From NCBI GenBank assembly GCA_027592755.1, contig JAQCLE010000029.1:1-40349 (forward strand): a stretch of 40,349 nucleotides of DNA, written 5' to 3'. The translations under genes were made by a program, and so were the position numbers. Shown piece after piece: positions 25,863 to 34,251 of this stretch. The notes below the pieces were generated by a model. The model was not told the DNA's origin and ran no database searches. It saw only the letters and a program-made list of their open reading frames with translations. The stretch comes from Bacteroidota bacterium (lineage in GTDB: Bacteria; Bacteroidota; Bacteroidia; Cytophagales; Cyclobacteriaceae). How positions within the stretch are numbered: the first letter of the stretch is position 1; every line of letters starts with the position of its first letter.

Positions 25863-26633
25863 ATGAAAAACATCCTAATTATTGTTTTTTCTCTTCTTAT
25901 CGTTTCAACAGAATTATTTGGACAGGTTGGGGAAGTTTCAAAAGGCGCAAGAGGAAACAAGGAGAATACAAGAAAAAGCTCCGAAGGTTCTGATAGAGGT
26001 TATAGCGGCGGTGGAGGTTCGTGTGTCTTCTTTTTTCTTGAAATATTTGACGTTATTAACATTATTGGACGAGGTCAAAAAGACCAGTTGGCACAACGAT
26101 TTGAACAGCCTTACCGTGTATCGCTTAAGGCTGGACTTAATGGTGGGTACTACAACGGAGAAAATACCTTTATTTTCCTTCCTTCGATTCGTGGGAATTG
26201 GGGGCTCTTTTCAACACACTTTAGGAGTAATTGGATTCAGGACCTTACCGGACAGTTTCAAACGCTTGACTGGCAGGTAATTCAAATGAACATTGTAAAT
26301 ACACCAGGATTTACTTTAAGGGCAGGAACAGGTTTTTCACATGTTAAGGATATTGACGACACTTACCACGAATCAACTGTTGGTTTTGTAGCCCATTTTG
26401 ATGAACGAAGGATCAATCCCGGAATCGAATTCAGATGGTCAAATGATTATTCAACAGATGAAGTACCCCGATTTGAAATCAACACTCAGGTTGACTACGA
26501 AATAATGCAATCAGGAAAATTCAGGATCAACGTAATGGGCGGTTACCTGTACCAAAGTTATATTGGTGATGAAATTGGTGAGCACATCCCTTTTCATTTT
26601 CTACAAACTGGTATCAATCTTTACTTCCAGTAG
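25863..26633 (+). CDS. Exported barrel-like protein with Gly-rich linker
   Basis: A 256-residue protein with a signal peptide (MKNILIIVFSLLIVS, cleavage after FGQ near residue 21). A polar, Ser/Arg/Gly-rich segment with a GGGG run follows, then about 160 residues of alternating hydrophobic and polar strands (for example RVSLKAGLNGGYYNGENTF and FRINVMGGYLYQSY), ending in LYFQ. This suggests a small outer-membrane or periplasmic beta-structure. I do not recognise the family. Its last 20 bases overlap the end of the convergent ROK kinase gene. Confidence 0.65.
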   Translation: MKNILIIVFSLLIVSTELFGQVGEVSKGARGNKENTRKSSEGSDRGYSGGGGSCVFFFLEIFDVINIIGRGQKDQLAQRFEQPYRVSLKAGLNGGYYNGENTFIFLPSIRGNWGLFSTHFRSNWIQDLTGQFQTLDWQVIQMNIVNTPGFTLRAGTGFSHVKDIDDTYHESTVGFVAHFDERRINPGIEFRWSNDYSTDEVPRFEINTQVDYEIMQSGKFRINVMGGYLYQSYIGDEIGEHIPFHFLQTGINLYFQ

Positions 26634-27555
26634 TCGGTAAAAAATCCTTGCAAAGAAATGCAGCGCCAAACACCCCGGCACTATCTCCTAATTTTGGCCT
26701 AAGGAAGGCAGTGATCAGTTTATCGTTGAAAACATAGTGCAACGTTTTCTGAACCCCCAGGGTGTATAGCTCAGGTATATTTCCAACCCCACCACCCAAC
26801 ACTATTGCATCAGGATCAAGAATATTGATAACCGATGAAATTCCGACTGCGAAAAAGTGTAACAATCTCTCAATGCATTGTGTTGCCTTGTCATCCCCTT
26901 CTTTGTATTTAGCATATATCTCTTTCATTGAAAGCGAATCTCCCCCTATACTTTGATAGTATCTTTGCAAAGCAGGTCCGGAAATCACGTTTTCGACACA
27001 TCCACTTTTGCCACAATAACATGGCCCTCCAGACTCATCCAAAAAGTTATGACCCCATTCACCGCCATTACCCATCTTACCTTTCCATGCCTTTCCATCA
27101 AAAACAACCCCTCCTCCTACCCCTGTTCCAAGGATCACACCGAATACAACACTTGCCCCGGGGCATTCTTCCTTTACAACGCCCATTTGCGTTTCGGCAA
27201 GGGCGAAGCAGTTGGCATCATTCATCATGAGTAAAGGAATGCCCAGGCGTTTTTCAAGATCAAACTTGAAAGGCTTATGATTTAAGACTACCGTATTACT
27301 ATTTTTCATGAAATTGGTGACAGGATCAATTATTCCCGGGGTACCGATTCCAATTACATCAGGTTTTAGTCCGGAATCTTCTTTGAGCAAATCAACCAGC
27401 TTATTTATTTGGCCAAGGATGTGGTCATAGCCGTGTTCTTGTTCTGTTGCTACGCGTATGCGGGAAATGACCTCAGGATTGTCGGCTGACTTAAGAACAA
27501 CCCCTTCAACCTTGGTGCCTCCCAAATCAATTCCCCACAATGGTGTTCCTTCCAT
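26614..27555 (-). CDS. ROK-family sugar kinase
   Basis: A protein of about 313 residues of the ROK family (glucokinase/N-acetylhexosamine kinase type). The ATP motif IDLGGTKVEG is at the start, MMNDANCFALAE carries the catalytic Asp region, and the zinc-binding signature CYCGKSGCVE is intact. GVILGTGVGGGVVFDGK is the second phosphate-binding segment. I chose the ATG at 27555 (MEGTPLWGIDLGG) over a TTG six codons upstream. It has no DNA-binding domain, so it is an enzyme rather than a NagC-like repressor. With two GH18 genes nearby, glucosamine or glucose phosphorylation is plausible. Confidence 0.88.
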   Translation of the reverse strand: MEGTPLWGIDLGGTKVEGVVLKSADNPEVISRIRVATEQEHGYDHILGQINKLVDLLKEDSGLKPDVIGIGTPGIIDPVTNFMKNSNTVVLNHKPFKFDLEKRLGIPLLMMNDANCFALAETQMGVVKEECPGASVVFGVILGTGVGGGVVFDGKAWKGKMGNGGEWGHNFLDESGGPCYCGKSGCVENVISGPALQRYYQSIGGDSLSMKEIYAKYKEGDDKATQCIERLLHFFAVGISSVINILDPDAIVLGGGVGNIPELYTLGVQKTLHYVFNDKLITAFLRPKLGDSAGVFGAAFLCKDFLPTTGSKD

Positions 27556-27573
27556 GTTCAAGTATTTTATCAA

Positions 27574-28037
27574 GCTAAATTAAATAAACTGTCGCCTACC
27601 ACATTACGAATAATGATCCTCTAATAGAAAGATCTTCAAATATTTAACGAGTTCCTTAAGAAAATAACTTCCAACAATTTCCAATCTATCCGCAAAAACA
27701 CGTATTTGATCCAAAACATTTTCGTTAGTATCGATTAATTGGATACATTTAAGGAATCAGCTAAATTACTTTCATATAACGGTTGGATAATTAAATTTAA
27801 TTTCTAACTTTAATTTGAACATTAAAACACAGCAAGCTATGGAACTTAATTACTCAATGATCCTAAAATACCGGATCACGAGATTTAAAAATCTCAACAA
27901 TCTGATCTATGACCAGGTTCTAAATTGTGCCCGTTATATTTGGAAAACTTTTGGCGGTGAAACCATAAGCAGACCAGACGGGCCAATGAAGAGTTGGTAA
28001 CGCATTTTATCAATTTCAATCGTTTTGATCAACTGTC
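27574..28037. other. Intergenic region with doubtful short frame
   Basis: A gap of about 460 AT-rich bases between divergent genes. It contains a hairpin-forming sequence GAGATTT-AA-AAATCTC near 27879-27894 and a 53-codon frame from an ATG at 27839 to a TAA at 28000. That peptide has no recognisable family, signal peptide or ribosome-binding site, so I do not call it a gene. Promoters of the flanking genes probably lie here. Confidence 0.3.
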
Positions 28038-28082
28038 TTGAATAATTTTCCGTATTATGGTGGAAGATATCAAGACAGTTTA

Positions 28083-28739
28083 TTGAAAAAATTAATTCTT
28101 TTTACACTTTTCTCATTTGCGCTCAGTTTATGGGCTCAAAACTATTCCATTACCGTCGCCAAGTTGAAATATCGTGGAGGCGGTGATTGGTACGCCAATA
28201 AAACTGCCCTCCCTAATCTCATCGAATTTTGTAACCGTAGCCTCAACACAAACATTAATCCTGAAGAGGATGTGGTTGAAGTGGCAAGCAGCGATATTTT
28301 CTTATATCCCTATGTTTATATGACCGGGCATGGAAATGTTGTATTCTCAAGCATGGAAGCAGCCAACCTTAGAAACTATCTTATCGCCGGAGGTTTTCTG
28401 CACATAGACGATAATTATGGGCTGGATCAGTTTATTAAACTGGAAATGAAAAAAGTTTTCCCAGAATTAGAATTTGTTGAACTTCCAATTGATCATCCTA
28501 TCTATCATCAAAAATTTGACTTCAATGAAGGGCTACCAAAAGTGCATGAACACAACGGCAAACAGCCCCAGGGTTTTGGCCTGATTTATCAGGGAAGGTT
28601 AATTTGTTATTATTCTTATGAATCAGATCTTGGCAATGGCTGGGAAGACCAAATCATCTATAACGACCCGGAGGCCATTCGTCAACAAGCTTTGAAAATG
28701 GGAGCTAATATCCTGACTTATTGCTTTACAACTAACTAA
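28083..28739 (+). CDS. DUF4159 domain-containing secreted protein
   Basis: A protein of about 218 residues with a signal peptide (LKKLILFTLFSFALS, cleavage after WAQ). The mature part is the DUF4159 domain, seen in VAKLKYRGGGDWYANKTALP, FLYPYVYMTGHGNV, LIAGGFLHIDDNYGLD and the closing ALKMGANILTYCF. The domain resembles a class I glutamine-amidotransferase-like/ThuA fold, and no reaction is known. The start is either TTG 28083, which puts the signal peptide at the very N-terminus and is my choice, or TTG 28038, which adds 15 residues; there is no ATG. Its last four bases overlap a broken gene on the other strand. Confidence 0.8.
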   Translation: MKKLILFTLFSFALSLWAQNYSITVAKLKYRGGGDWYANKTALPNLIEFCNRSLNTNINPEEDVVEVASSDIFLYPYVYMTGHGNVVFSSMEAANLRNYLIAGGFLHIDDNYGLDQFIKLEMKKVFPELEFVELPIDHPIYHQKFDFNEGLPKVHEHNGKQPQGFGLIYQGRLICYYSYESDLGNGWEDQIIYNDPEAIRQQALKMGANILTYCFTTN

Positions 28740-28954
28740 TCTACCTCTTCTCCTTTATAAAGCTTTTCAATTTCAGATCTATCCTGTTCAGGAATTGAAT
28801 GATCATTCAATAATCGCCAGGCATCACGCGTAGATTTTATATTATACTTTCCTATTACTCAGTTGTTGAATTGCTTCTTTTTTGTCCTGATCAAAAAAAA
28901 TAATCCTACCTGAACAAGCAAAGCAATTGTAACAAGAATTATCAGAAAAATCAT
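28736..28954 (-). pseudogene. Small membrane protein gene with in-frame TGA
   Basis: On the minus strand an ATG at 28954 opens MIFLIILVTIALLVQVG, a single membrane helix followed by RTKKKQ, and meets a TGA at 28859-28861 after 31 codons. The same frame continues for 40 codons with a charged, helix-like tail (STRDAWRLLNDHSIPEQD, then EKLYKGEEVD) to a TAG at 28736-28738. A helix plus a short cytoplasmic tail of this kind looks like one 72-residue protein with a nonsense codon. A neighbouring frame through the break reads KKEAIQQLSNRKV, so a pair of compensating indels is an alternative. The family is not identified. A ribosomal start for the tail alone is not visible. Confidence 0.5.
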
Positions 28955-29048
28955 CGTTTAATAAGTATTCTAATTTGATTCATTAAAGCTATCTCAGGAG
29001 TACTCCTTTGGACAGAAACATTTTCTCCTGTTTCAACAAACTATATAT

Positions 29049-29074
29049 TTAGTTGTATAACTAATTAATTAGTT
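29049..29074. promoter_or_regulatory. Palindromic operator before the BlaI-type regulator
   Basis: TTAGTT (29049-29054), GTAT, AACTAA (29059-29064) forms one inverted repeat, and AACTAATTAATTAGTT (29059-29074) is a perfect 16-base palindrome sharing an arm with it. Three half-sites spaced ten bases apart, 41 bases before the ATG at 29115, fit a dimeric winged-helix repressor such as BlaI/MecI and suggest autoregulation. Confidence 0.65.
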
Positions 29075-29114
29075 AAACATTTGTAATACATTGAATTACT
29101 TGAAACTATTTTAT

Positions 29115-29504
29115 ATGAAATTGAAAGAATTAACCAAGGCAGAAGAGCAGGTGATGCAGGTCCTCTGGAAGCTGGAAAAAGGATTCGTTAATGACATTCT
29201 CGATCATTTTCCGGTGCCAAAACCAGCTTATAATACAGCATCTACCATCTCCAGAATTCTCGTTAAAAAGGGATTCGTTGCCTTCAAAGCTTTCGGCAAC
29301 TCACACCAATACTACCCGGTAATATCCAGGAAAGAGTACAAACACTTTTGTCTTAAAAATATAGTCGGCAACTATTTTGATGGATCTTTTGAAGAGCTTG
29401 TTTCCTTCTTTGCCCGGGAGAATAATCTAAATGTCTCCGAATTAGATGAATTGATGTCCCATGTTCAACAAGATTTAAAAAATAAAACTGATGACGGTAA
29501 TTAA
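29115..29504 (+). CDS. BlaI/MecI-family transcriptional repressor
   Basis: A 129-residue winged-helix protein. The start MKLKELTKAEEQVMQVLWKL and the later PAYNTASTISRILVKKGFV recognition-helix/wing region are typical of BlaI/MecI (Penicillinase_R). I chose the ATG at 29115; a TTG eight codons upstream is open but the family start fits the ATG. It overlaps the M56 peptidase gene by 14 bases. In the classic circuit the membrane peptidase senses a signal and causes repressor cleavage. The palindromes at 29049-29074 are probable targets. The inducing signal is unknown and no beta-lactamase gene is linked. Confidence 0.9.
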   Translation: MKLKELTKAEEQVMQVLWKLEKGFVNDILDHFPVPKPAYNTASTISRILVKKGFVAFKAFGNSHQYYPVISRKEYKHFCLKNIVGNYFDGSFEELVSFFARENNLNVSELDELMSHVQQDLKNKTDDGN

Positions 29505-30720
29505 TTACATATTCGAATCAATACTGGTACTAGGGGTCTTTTATTGCTATTACTATTTTTTCCTTGCCAATCAGACCTGCCATCAATTCAAGCGCTTCTA
29601 TCTCTTATTTACTGCAATAGCAGGAATGGTTTATCCATTCATTCATTTACCGGTATCTCAAAGTTCGAAGATGGCTGTGGTGCTTTTACCTGAACTTTCC
29701 ATCGATGGGCTTACTACTATAGAATCCTCATCACCTGTCATCAATTATCTGGGAGTCTTATATATCCTAGTAGCTGCCATTCTCATAATTCGATTTGCTC
29801 TCCACTTATTCAAAATTCTTTCAGTTATAAAACGGCATCAAAATGCTGAATTAAATGAATTCAGGATAGTTTACTCCAAAAACTTTAAAACAAGGTCATC
29901 TTTCTTCAAATTCATTTTTTGGAATTCAGATACTATTCCAGACTCTGCTCATGAAAACCTGATTCTGCGACACGAAATAGCACATGCAAAAGGATGGCAC
30001 AGTCTGGATATTCTCTTTTTTGAAATCTCCAAAATCTTACTTTGGTTCAATCCTATTATATACTGGTATCAAAAAGAAGCCGTGATAAACCTGGAGTATC
30101 TCGCTGATAGCAAGTCAGCACCCCAGGATCATACAACCTACAACTCTTTATTAGCCATCAGCGCAATTGAATCTTTAGGTTTTTCAATGGAAAACCATTT
30201 CAATAAATCATTCACTTTAAAAAGGATCAAAATGCTAAACCGAAAAAATGTTAAACCGTCACGGGTAATGATGTGGTCGTCATTGCCTATTGCACTGCTG
30301 CTACTCCTTATAGTGAGTTGCGAAACCGGTGCTGATGAACCCCAGGGTCAAATCTCTTCTTCCGATGCAAATATTGAGGAATTTGTTGAGGGAAATGCAC
30401 AGGGTGCCATCTATGAAAAAACCGATGACCAACCCGAACCGGTTGGTGGCATGGCTGAACTCTATGGCTTTATTGGTCGCAATATGAAATACCCAAGCCA
30501 GGCCCGCAAAATGGGCATTGAAGGAAGAGTATTTGTTGAGTTCATCGTAGAAACCGATGGATCCATTTCAAATGTCAAATCCGTGAAAGGCATTGGGGCC
30601 GGATGTGATATGGAGTCCGTTAGGGTACTCCAAACATCTCCCAAATGGAATCCGGGTTTGATTGCAGGTAAACCTGTGCGAACAAGGATGATTCTACCAA
30701 TTAGTTTCAAATTGAATTGA
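29491..30720 (+). CDS. M56 (BlaR1-like) membrane metallopeptidase with TonB C-terminal domain
   Basis: A 409-residue membrane protein. Hydrophobic segments near residues 5-23, 30-50, 83-105 and 262-280 anchor it. The zinc site HEIAH lies at residues 161-165 with LADSK as the likely third-ligand region, as in M56 peptidases. After the last helix a linker leads to a TonB C-terminal domain (about 315-409) with MKYPSQARKMGIEGRVFVEF. This fusion is common in Bacteroidota and links sensing or proteolysis to an energy-transducer-like periplasmic domain. It is coupled to the BlaI-type repressor gene by a 14-base overlap. Confidence 0.9.
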   Translation: MTVINYIFESILVLGVFYCYYYFFLANQTCHQFKRFYLLFTAIAGMVYPFIHLPVSQSSKMAVVLLPELSIDGLTTIESSSPVINYLGVLYILVAAILIIRFALHLFKILSVIKRHQNAELNEFRIVYSKNFKTRSSFFKFIFWNSDTIPDSAHENLILRHEIAHAKGWHSLDILFFEISKILLWFNPIIYWYQKEAVINLEYLADSKSAPQDHTTYNSLLAISAIESLGFSMENHFNKSFTLKRIKMLNRKNVKPSRVMMWSSLPIALLLLLIVSCETGADEPQGQISSSDANIEEFVEGNAQGAIYEKTDDQPEPVGGMAELYGFIGRNMKYPSQARKMGIEGRVFVEFIVETDGSISNVKSVKGIGAGCDMESVRVLQTSPKWNPGLIAGKPVRTRMILPISFKLN

Positions 30721-30728
30721 CTAAGTTT

Positions 30729-30759
30729 CCGTCAGGTGGTAAACATATCTGCCTGCCGG
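30729..30759. terminator. Possible bidirectional terminator
   Basis: CCGTCAGG (30729-30736) and CCTGCCGG (30752-30759) can pair with one mismatch between two convergent genes. Both flanks are AT-rich but lack a long U-run, so this is a weak prediction. Confidence 0.3.
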
Positions 30760-30763
30760 ATAT

Positions 30764-31804
30764 TTAAAAATGCACCCAGCCCTGGGCTTTTATTTCAACT
30801 GTGTTTCCTCCTTTTGTAACCAGATTGATACCTTTTTCTTGCATTTCAGAAAAACCAATGAAATGAATATCCGGATGGTTCTTTAGTTTTTCATGGTCGT
30901 CCTGGCTAATTGTAAAGAGCAACTCATAGTCTTCTCCTCCATTCAAACAGCAAGTAATAGGATCCATGTTAAACTCAACCGCAGTATCGTAGGTCTGCTT
31001 ATCTATTGGAAGATTGTCCTCATAAATAACCGCACCACATTGAGAACTCTTGCAAAGGTGCATGAGATCCGATGCCAGTCCATCACTTAAGTCTATCATT
31101 GAAGTTGGTCTGACATCCATCTCCCTCAGCTCGTGGATAATATCCATACGAGCTTCCGGTTTAAGCTGGCGGCCCACAATGTATTCATAGTCTCCGAGTT
31201 TTGGGCTCATGCCTTTGTTTTCAAGGAATACCTGCTTTTCCCTCTCTAATACTTGCAAACCGATGTAAGCTCCCCCGATATCTCCGGTAACACAGATGAT
31301 GTCTTTCAATCCAGCTCCGGATCGGAAACTAATTTTATCCTTATCTGTTCTGCCTATAACGGAGACACTAATAATTAAGCCGGATTGGGAAGAAACTGTA
31401 TCCCCTCCCACCAAATCCACTTTATAAGCTTTACATGCAGCATTAATTCCCTCATATAACTTATCAATGGCCTCCAACGAAAACCTATTGCTAATAGCAA
31501 TGCTAATGGTGATTTGCTCCGCAATACCATTCATCGCAGCGATGTCAGAAACATTCGAAGCCACAGCTTTATAACCCAAATGTTTTAGTGGAACATAAGA
31601 CAGATCAAAATGAATTCCCTCTAGAAGCATATCTGTGGATAACAACTTTACATGATCACCGGCATCTATGACCGCAGCATCATCACCTATGCCGGCAATG
31701 GAGCTTTCATTTACCAGGGTTGTTCCTGACTTGATCCTATCTATCAAGCCAAATTCTCCAACTTCGTTTATTTCTGTTCTCGATTCGTCTTTGTTATCGC
31801 TCAT
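30764..31804 (-). CDS. thiL: Thiamine-monophosphate kinase
   Basis: A 346-residue enzyme that phosphorylates thiamine monophosphate to thiamine diphosphate with ATP. All ThiL landmarks are present: GIGDDAAVID, STDMLLEGIHFDLS, DLVGGDTVSSQSG, VTGDIGGAYIGLQVL, MIDLSDGLASDLMHLC and GGEDYELLFT. The acidic residues in these segments bind Mg2+ and phosphates. It follows the methylmalonyl-CoA epimerase gene with one base between them, so the two share a transcript. The pairing is metabolic only in a loose sense. The gene converges on the M56 gene. Confidence 0.95.
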   Translation of the reverse strand: MSDNKDESRTEINEVGEFGLIDRIKSGTTLVNESSIAGIGDDAAVIDAGDHVKLLSTDMLLEGIHFDLSYVPLKHLGYKAVASNVSDIAAMNGIAEQITISIAISNRFSLEAIDKLYEGINAACKAYKVDLVGGDTVSSQSGLIISVSVIGRTDKDKISFRSGAGLKDIICVTGDIGGAYIGLQVLEREKQVFLENKGMSPKLGDYEYIVGRQLKPEARMDIIHELREMDVRPTSMIDLSDGLASDLMHLCKSSQCGAVIYEDNLPIDKQTYDTAVEFNMDPITCCLNGGEDYELLFTISQDDHEKLKNHPDIHFIGFSEMQEKGINLVTKGGNTVEIKAQGWVHF

Positions 31805-31805
31805 C

Positions 31806-32210
31806 TCAATTGTTTATCTCCTGACATAGCTCTATCAAAACACCACCTGCTGATTTTGGGTGGATAAAGCAAACCAGTTTATTATCAGCTCCTATTTTCG
31901 GTGCATCACTTTGAATTTCAAAGCCCTCGTTCTTTAGTCTTTTCATTTCTGATGCAATATCATCTACATCGTAAGCAATATGGTGTATACCTTCTCCCTT
32001 GCTTTTAATAAATTTTGTTATTGCATTATTTTCTCCAATACCCTCAAGTAGTTCAATTTTGGATTCACCGAGTCTGAAAAATGAAGTTGTCACATTCTCT
32101 GACAAAACCTCCTCCGTCTTATAGGGTTTAACCCCAAATAGCCTGAAATACCTCTGATTCGCATCTTTCAGATTGCTTACCGCGATTCCGATGTGCTCTA
32201 TCTTATTCAA
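31806..32210 (-). CDS. mce: Methylmalonyl-CoA epimerase
   Basis: A 134-residue glyoxalase-fold enzyme that interconverts (R)- and (S)-methylmalonyl-CoA in propionate/succinate metabolism. Landmarks are KIEHIGIAVSNL with the first metal His, GEGIHHIAYDVDDI with the second His and SAGGVLIELCQE with the metal-binding Glu. The length is normal for the family. The start is TTG at 32210; no ATG lies between it and the first strand. It is divergent from the gene at 32285. Confidence 0.93.
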   Translation of the reverse strand: MNKIEHIGIAVSNLKDANQRYFRLFGVKPYKTEEVLSENVTTSFFRLGESKIELLEGIGENNAITKFIKSKGEGIHHIAYDVDDIASEMKRLKNEGFEIQSDAPKIGADNKLVCFIHPKSAGGVLIELCQEINN

Positions 32211-32224
32211 CTCTTGATACTAAA

Positions 32225-32257
32225 TTTGTAATCAGGTTTATATCTTGGCTATCTTTG
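32225..32257 (+). promoter_or_regulatory. Bacteroidota-type promoter for the 32285 gene
   Basis: TATCTTTG at 32250-32257 is an exact TAnnTTTG -7 match; TTTG at 32225-32228 serves as the -33 element with a 21-base spacer, at the long end of the usual range. The predicted start lies around 32263, about 22 bases before the ATG. Confidence 0.5.
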
Positions 32258-32284
32258 CAAAGATGTTGAATCTTTTCGGCTTAA

Positions 32285-32731
32285 ATGAATGGATTTGACC
32301 ATAATCGTATTCCTAAAGATATGATTGACGTAAGAAACGACCAGCATACCGAAGTTGCCAGGATCCAGGACGAGATTAAGAATTTCCTTGGACTAAAAAG
32401 CAATCAAATCATTTTCGAATTTTCCAATGGTGACGGAAAATTTAAACTCGATCTCATAACCATCAATCCGAGGCATAACCAGTCGTTCCTTTTCAGGTCT
32501 GAAATCGGCATCGACAGGATTGACGCCTTAAAACGAATGTTCGAGTATGTGAAAAACCATAAAGCCAGGGAAAGTTCGTATACCATTCAATGGTCGGTGA
32601 AAGGCGATCGGGAACTCAATACCTCATATTTCTGGGGCAGCAATATCTATGACGCCCTGGATAAGCTTTATTATGACCGCGATATGAACACAATTAACGT
32701 TTATAACGTTACTATGAATCCAATTACTTAA
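32285..32731 (+). CDS. Conserved hypothetical protein upstream of an IscA-type gene
   Basis: A 148-residue soluble protein without a signal peptide that I do not recognise by name. It starts MNGFDHNRIPKDMIDVRNDQ and has a helix, strand-rich centre (QIIFEFSNGDGKFKLDLI) and a second half with VKGDRELNTSYFWGSNIYDAL. It ends 11 bases before the Fe-S scaffold gene, so it is probably cotranscribed and may have a linked role, but no cofactor ligands are visible (no conserved Cys). A promoter with an exact -7 element precedes it. Confidence 0.72.
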   Translation: MNGFDHNRIPKDMIDVRNDQHTEVARIQDEIKNFLGLKSNQIIFEFSNGDGKFKLDLITINPRHNQSFLFRSEIGIDRIDALKRMFEYVKNHKARESSYTIQWSVKGDRELNTSYFWGSNIYDALDKLYYDRDMNTINVYNVTMNPIT

Positions 32732-32741
32732 TGAAAGGGAT

Positions 32742-33068
32742 ATGATAAGCGTAACAGATAGTGCCAAGAAGAAAATCACCGAGCTGAGAACCATAGAAGG
32801 AAAGGACCCTTCACAGAATATAAGAGTGGCGGTGAAAGGCGGAGGATGTTCAGGATTGATGTATGATCTGGACTTTGACTCTGCCATAAAAGACAGTGAT
32901 GAGGTCTTTGAAGACAAGGGTGTCAAAATTCTTGTGGATAAGAAAAGCCTGCTTTATCTACTAGGCACAACGCTCGATTTCAGCGATGGACTTAACGGTA
33001 AGGGTTTCCAATTCATCAATCCCAATGCCAACAGAACTTGTGGCTGCGGCGAAAGTTTTGCAGTTTAG
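32742..33068 (+). CDS. IscA/HesB-type iron-sulfur cluster carrier
   Basis: A 108-residue A-type carrier. The three conserved cysteines are C36 in GGGCSG and C100/C102 in TCGCGESF, which bind the Fe-S cluster or iron. MISVTDSAKKKITEL and LDFSDGLNGKGFQFINPNA are typical family segments. An AAAGGGA ribosome-binding site precedes the ATG. The gene is followed directly by a strong terminator at 33094, so it ends the small operon with the 32285 gene. Whether it is the IscA, SufA or ErpA counterpart is not decided. Confidence 0.93.
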   Translation: MISVTDSAKKKITELRTIEGKDPSQNIRVAVKGGGCSGLMYDLDFDSAIKDSDEVFEDKGVKILVDKKSLLYLLGTTLDFSDGLNGKGFQFINPNANRTCGCGESFAV

Positions 33069-33093
33069 AACAAAAGAAAATATTAGGAATCTA

Positions 33094-33116
33094 AGCCGGT
33101 AGCACCGGCTTTTTTT
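33094..33116 (+). terminator. Rho-independent terminator
   Basis: AGCCGGT (33094-33100), loop AGC, ACCGGCT (33104-33110) gives a perfect 7-base-pair GC-rich stem followed by a run of T to 33116. It sits 26 bases after the IscA-type gene and before the PqiA-like gene. Confidence 0.9.
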
Positions 33117-33162
33117 GTTGATGCCCATTTACCTATTTTTAGCATCTCAAAATAAAAGGACC

Positions 33163-33657
33163 ATGTCAAAAAGAAATGTCGCAGGATTTATCCTGACAGT
33201 GATTTCGTTGCTTCTACTTTACCCTGGACTTACATTCCCAATGTTCCGACTTGAAATTGGAGCTGAGTTTCCCATTGTGGGCAAAATAACGCTCTATGAG
33301 CAGACTCAGAGTATCCTCCAAACTGTTAAAACACTTAATGAGAACAACAATGCCATTGTTGCTTTCCTCATACTCTTTTTCAGTGTGGTAGTTCCTTTCT
33401 TAAAAGGCATAACCCTGGTGATCGCCCTCTTCTTTAAGAATTTGAAACACCGTGCCATGCTCTATCGGTTTGTTCAACTCATTGGAAAATGGTCGATGGC
33501 CGATGTGTTCGTTGTCGGCGTGTTCATTGCTTACCTATCCACCAAAACCAACTCGACCATTATGGCCGAACTACACGAGGGTTTCTATTACTTTACCGCT
33601 TATTGTCTCATATCCCTTACCGCAATTCAGATTATGAAAATTGATAACGCAGAGTAA
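33163..33657 (+). CDS. Paraquat-inducible protein A-like membrane protein
   Basis: A 164-residue protein with four predicted membrane helices (about 6-24, 58-85, 98-122 and 135-155). The motif GLTFPMFRLEIG near the first helix and the later IGKWSMADVFVVGVFIAYL match the PqiA family, which acts with MCE-type proteins in membrane homeostasis in other bacteria; no such partner is adjacent. I chose the ATG at 33163, preceded by AAAGGA, over upstream TTG/ATG codons that would begin inside or just after the terminator. Confidence 0.82.
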   Translation: MSKRNVAGFILTVISLLLLYPGLTFPMFRLEIGAEFPIVGKITLYEQTQSILQTVKTLNENNNAIVAFLILFFSVVVPFLKGITLVIALFFKNLKHRAMLYRFVQLIGKWSMADVFVVGVFIAYLSTKTNSTIMAELHEGFYYFTAYCLISLTAIQIMKIDNAE

Positions 33658-33780
33658 TTGTGGAAATAAGCAATTCATAATTAACAGGTTTTGAGCAAAC
33701 AATCATTATGATAACCTTTAATTAAAGAAAGCGTTATTATTGCGCCTTAGTTAAATAACTATCTTATTGAAAGATAAATA
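33658..33780. other. Intergenic region, no feature except a short hairpin
   Basis: This AT-rich gap has no coding frame. TATCTT and AAGATA near 33760-33776 can form a short hairpin just before the next gene, and the region presumably carries its promoter, but no clear TAnnTTTG element is seen. Confidence 0.25.
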
Positions 33781-34128
33781 TTGAAAACAACCGAACCGAT
33801 TCTCATACTTATTTTGCTGGTCTACTGTATGTCCTGTGTTTTTTCATTTGATGGTTCTCATAGAATGAAAGTATGGGAAATGACAGGGATTGCAGCTGAT
33901 TTGCATCTCACAAATCCCGATTCACCATTCTCATTTCCAGAATAATCCGATAAAAATGACTCTTCAGACAGTGAGAAAGATCCAGTAGAAGACGATGAGG
34001 ACTTTGGTTATTTATCATTGTTTAACACCCATTTCAAATCAAATTACAAACAAAACCGTTTCGATAATAATCCCCTAATTTCAGGTTCGCATAATGGACC
34101 ATTCTTGCCTCCGGAGAGGTACATCTAA
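33781..34128 (+). pseudogene. Small secreted acidic protein before SulP, with in-frame TAA
   Basis: A 115-codon frame starting at TTG 33781 begins with a signal-peptide-like segment (ILILILLVYCMSC), then WEMTGIAADLHLTNPD, a run of acidic and Ser residues (DSSDSEKDPVEDDED), FNTHFKSNY and a proline-rich end, LPPERYI. A single TAA at 33943-33945 breaks it after SFSFPE; a GAA-to-TAA change would explain it, since the following residues are acidic. The gene at 36247 has the same plan (signal peptide, acidic middle, short tail with PPP) and also precedes a SulP gene. I know of no named family. It is a probable envelope accessory that is now broken. Confidence 0.6.
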
Positions 34129-34251
34129 CTGAACTTCGATCACAAGTGTCGAACTTATTTTGTGTGCACAATTAAGGAAGTGATCTCTTTAATAGGCACA
34201 TCACCTTTCAGTTAAATTCAATTTTCTTTTAAAAATTCTAAAGATTCTTAA

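Noticed and set aside
27839-28000. A 53-codon frame in the ROK/DUF4159 gap
   Set aside because: No family, ribosome-binding site or signal peptide is evident; such frames arise by chance in AT-rich DNA.
29115-30720. A beta-lactam resistance operon
   Set aside because: The BlaI/M56 pair is present but no beta-lactamase or PBP2a-like gene is linked, and the M56 protein carries a TonB domain instead of a penicillin-sensing domain.
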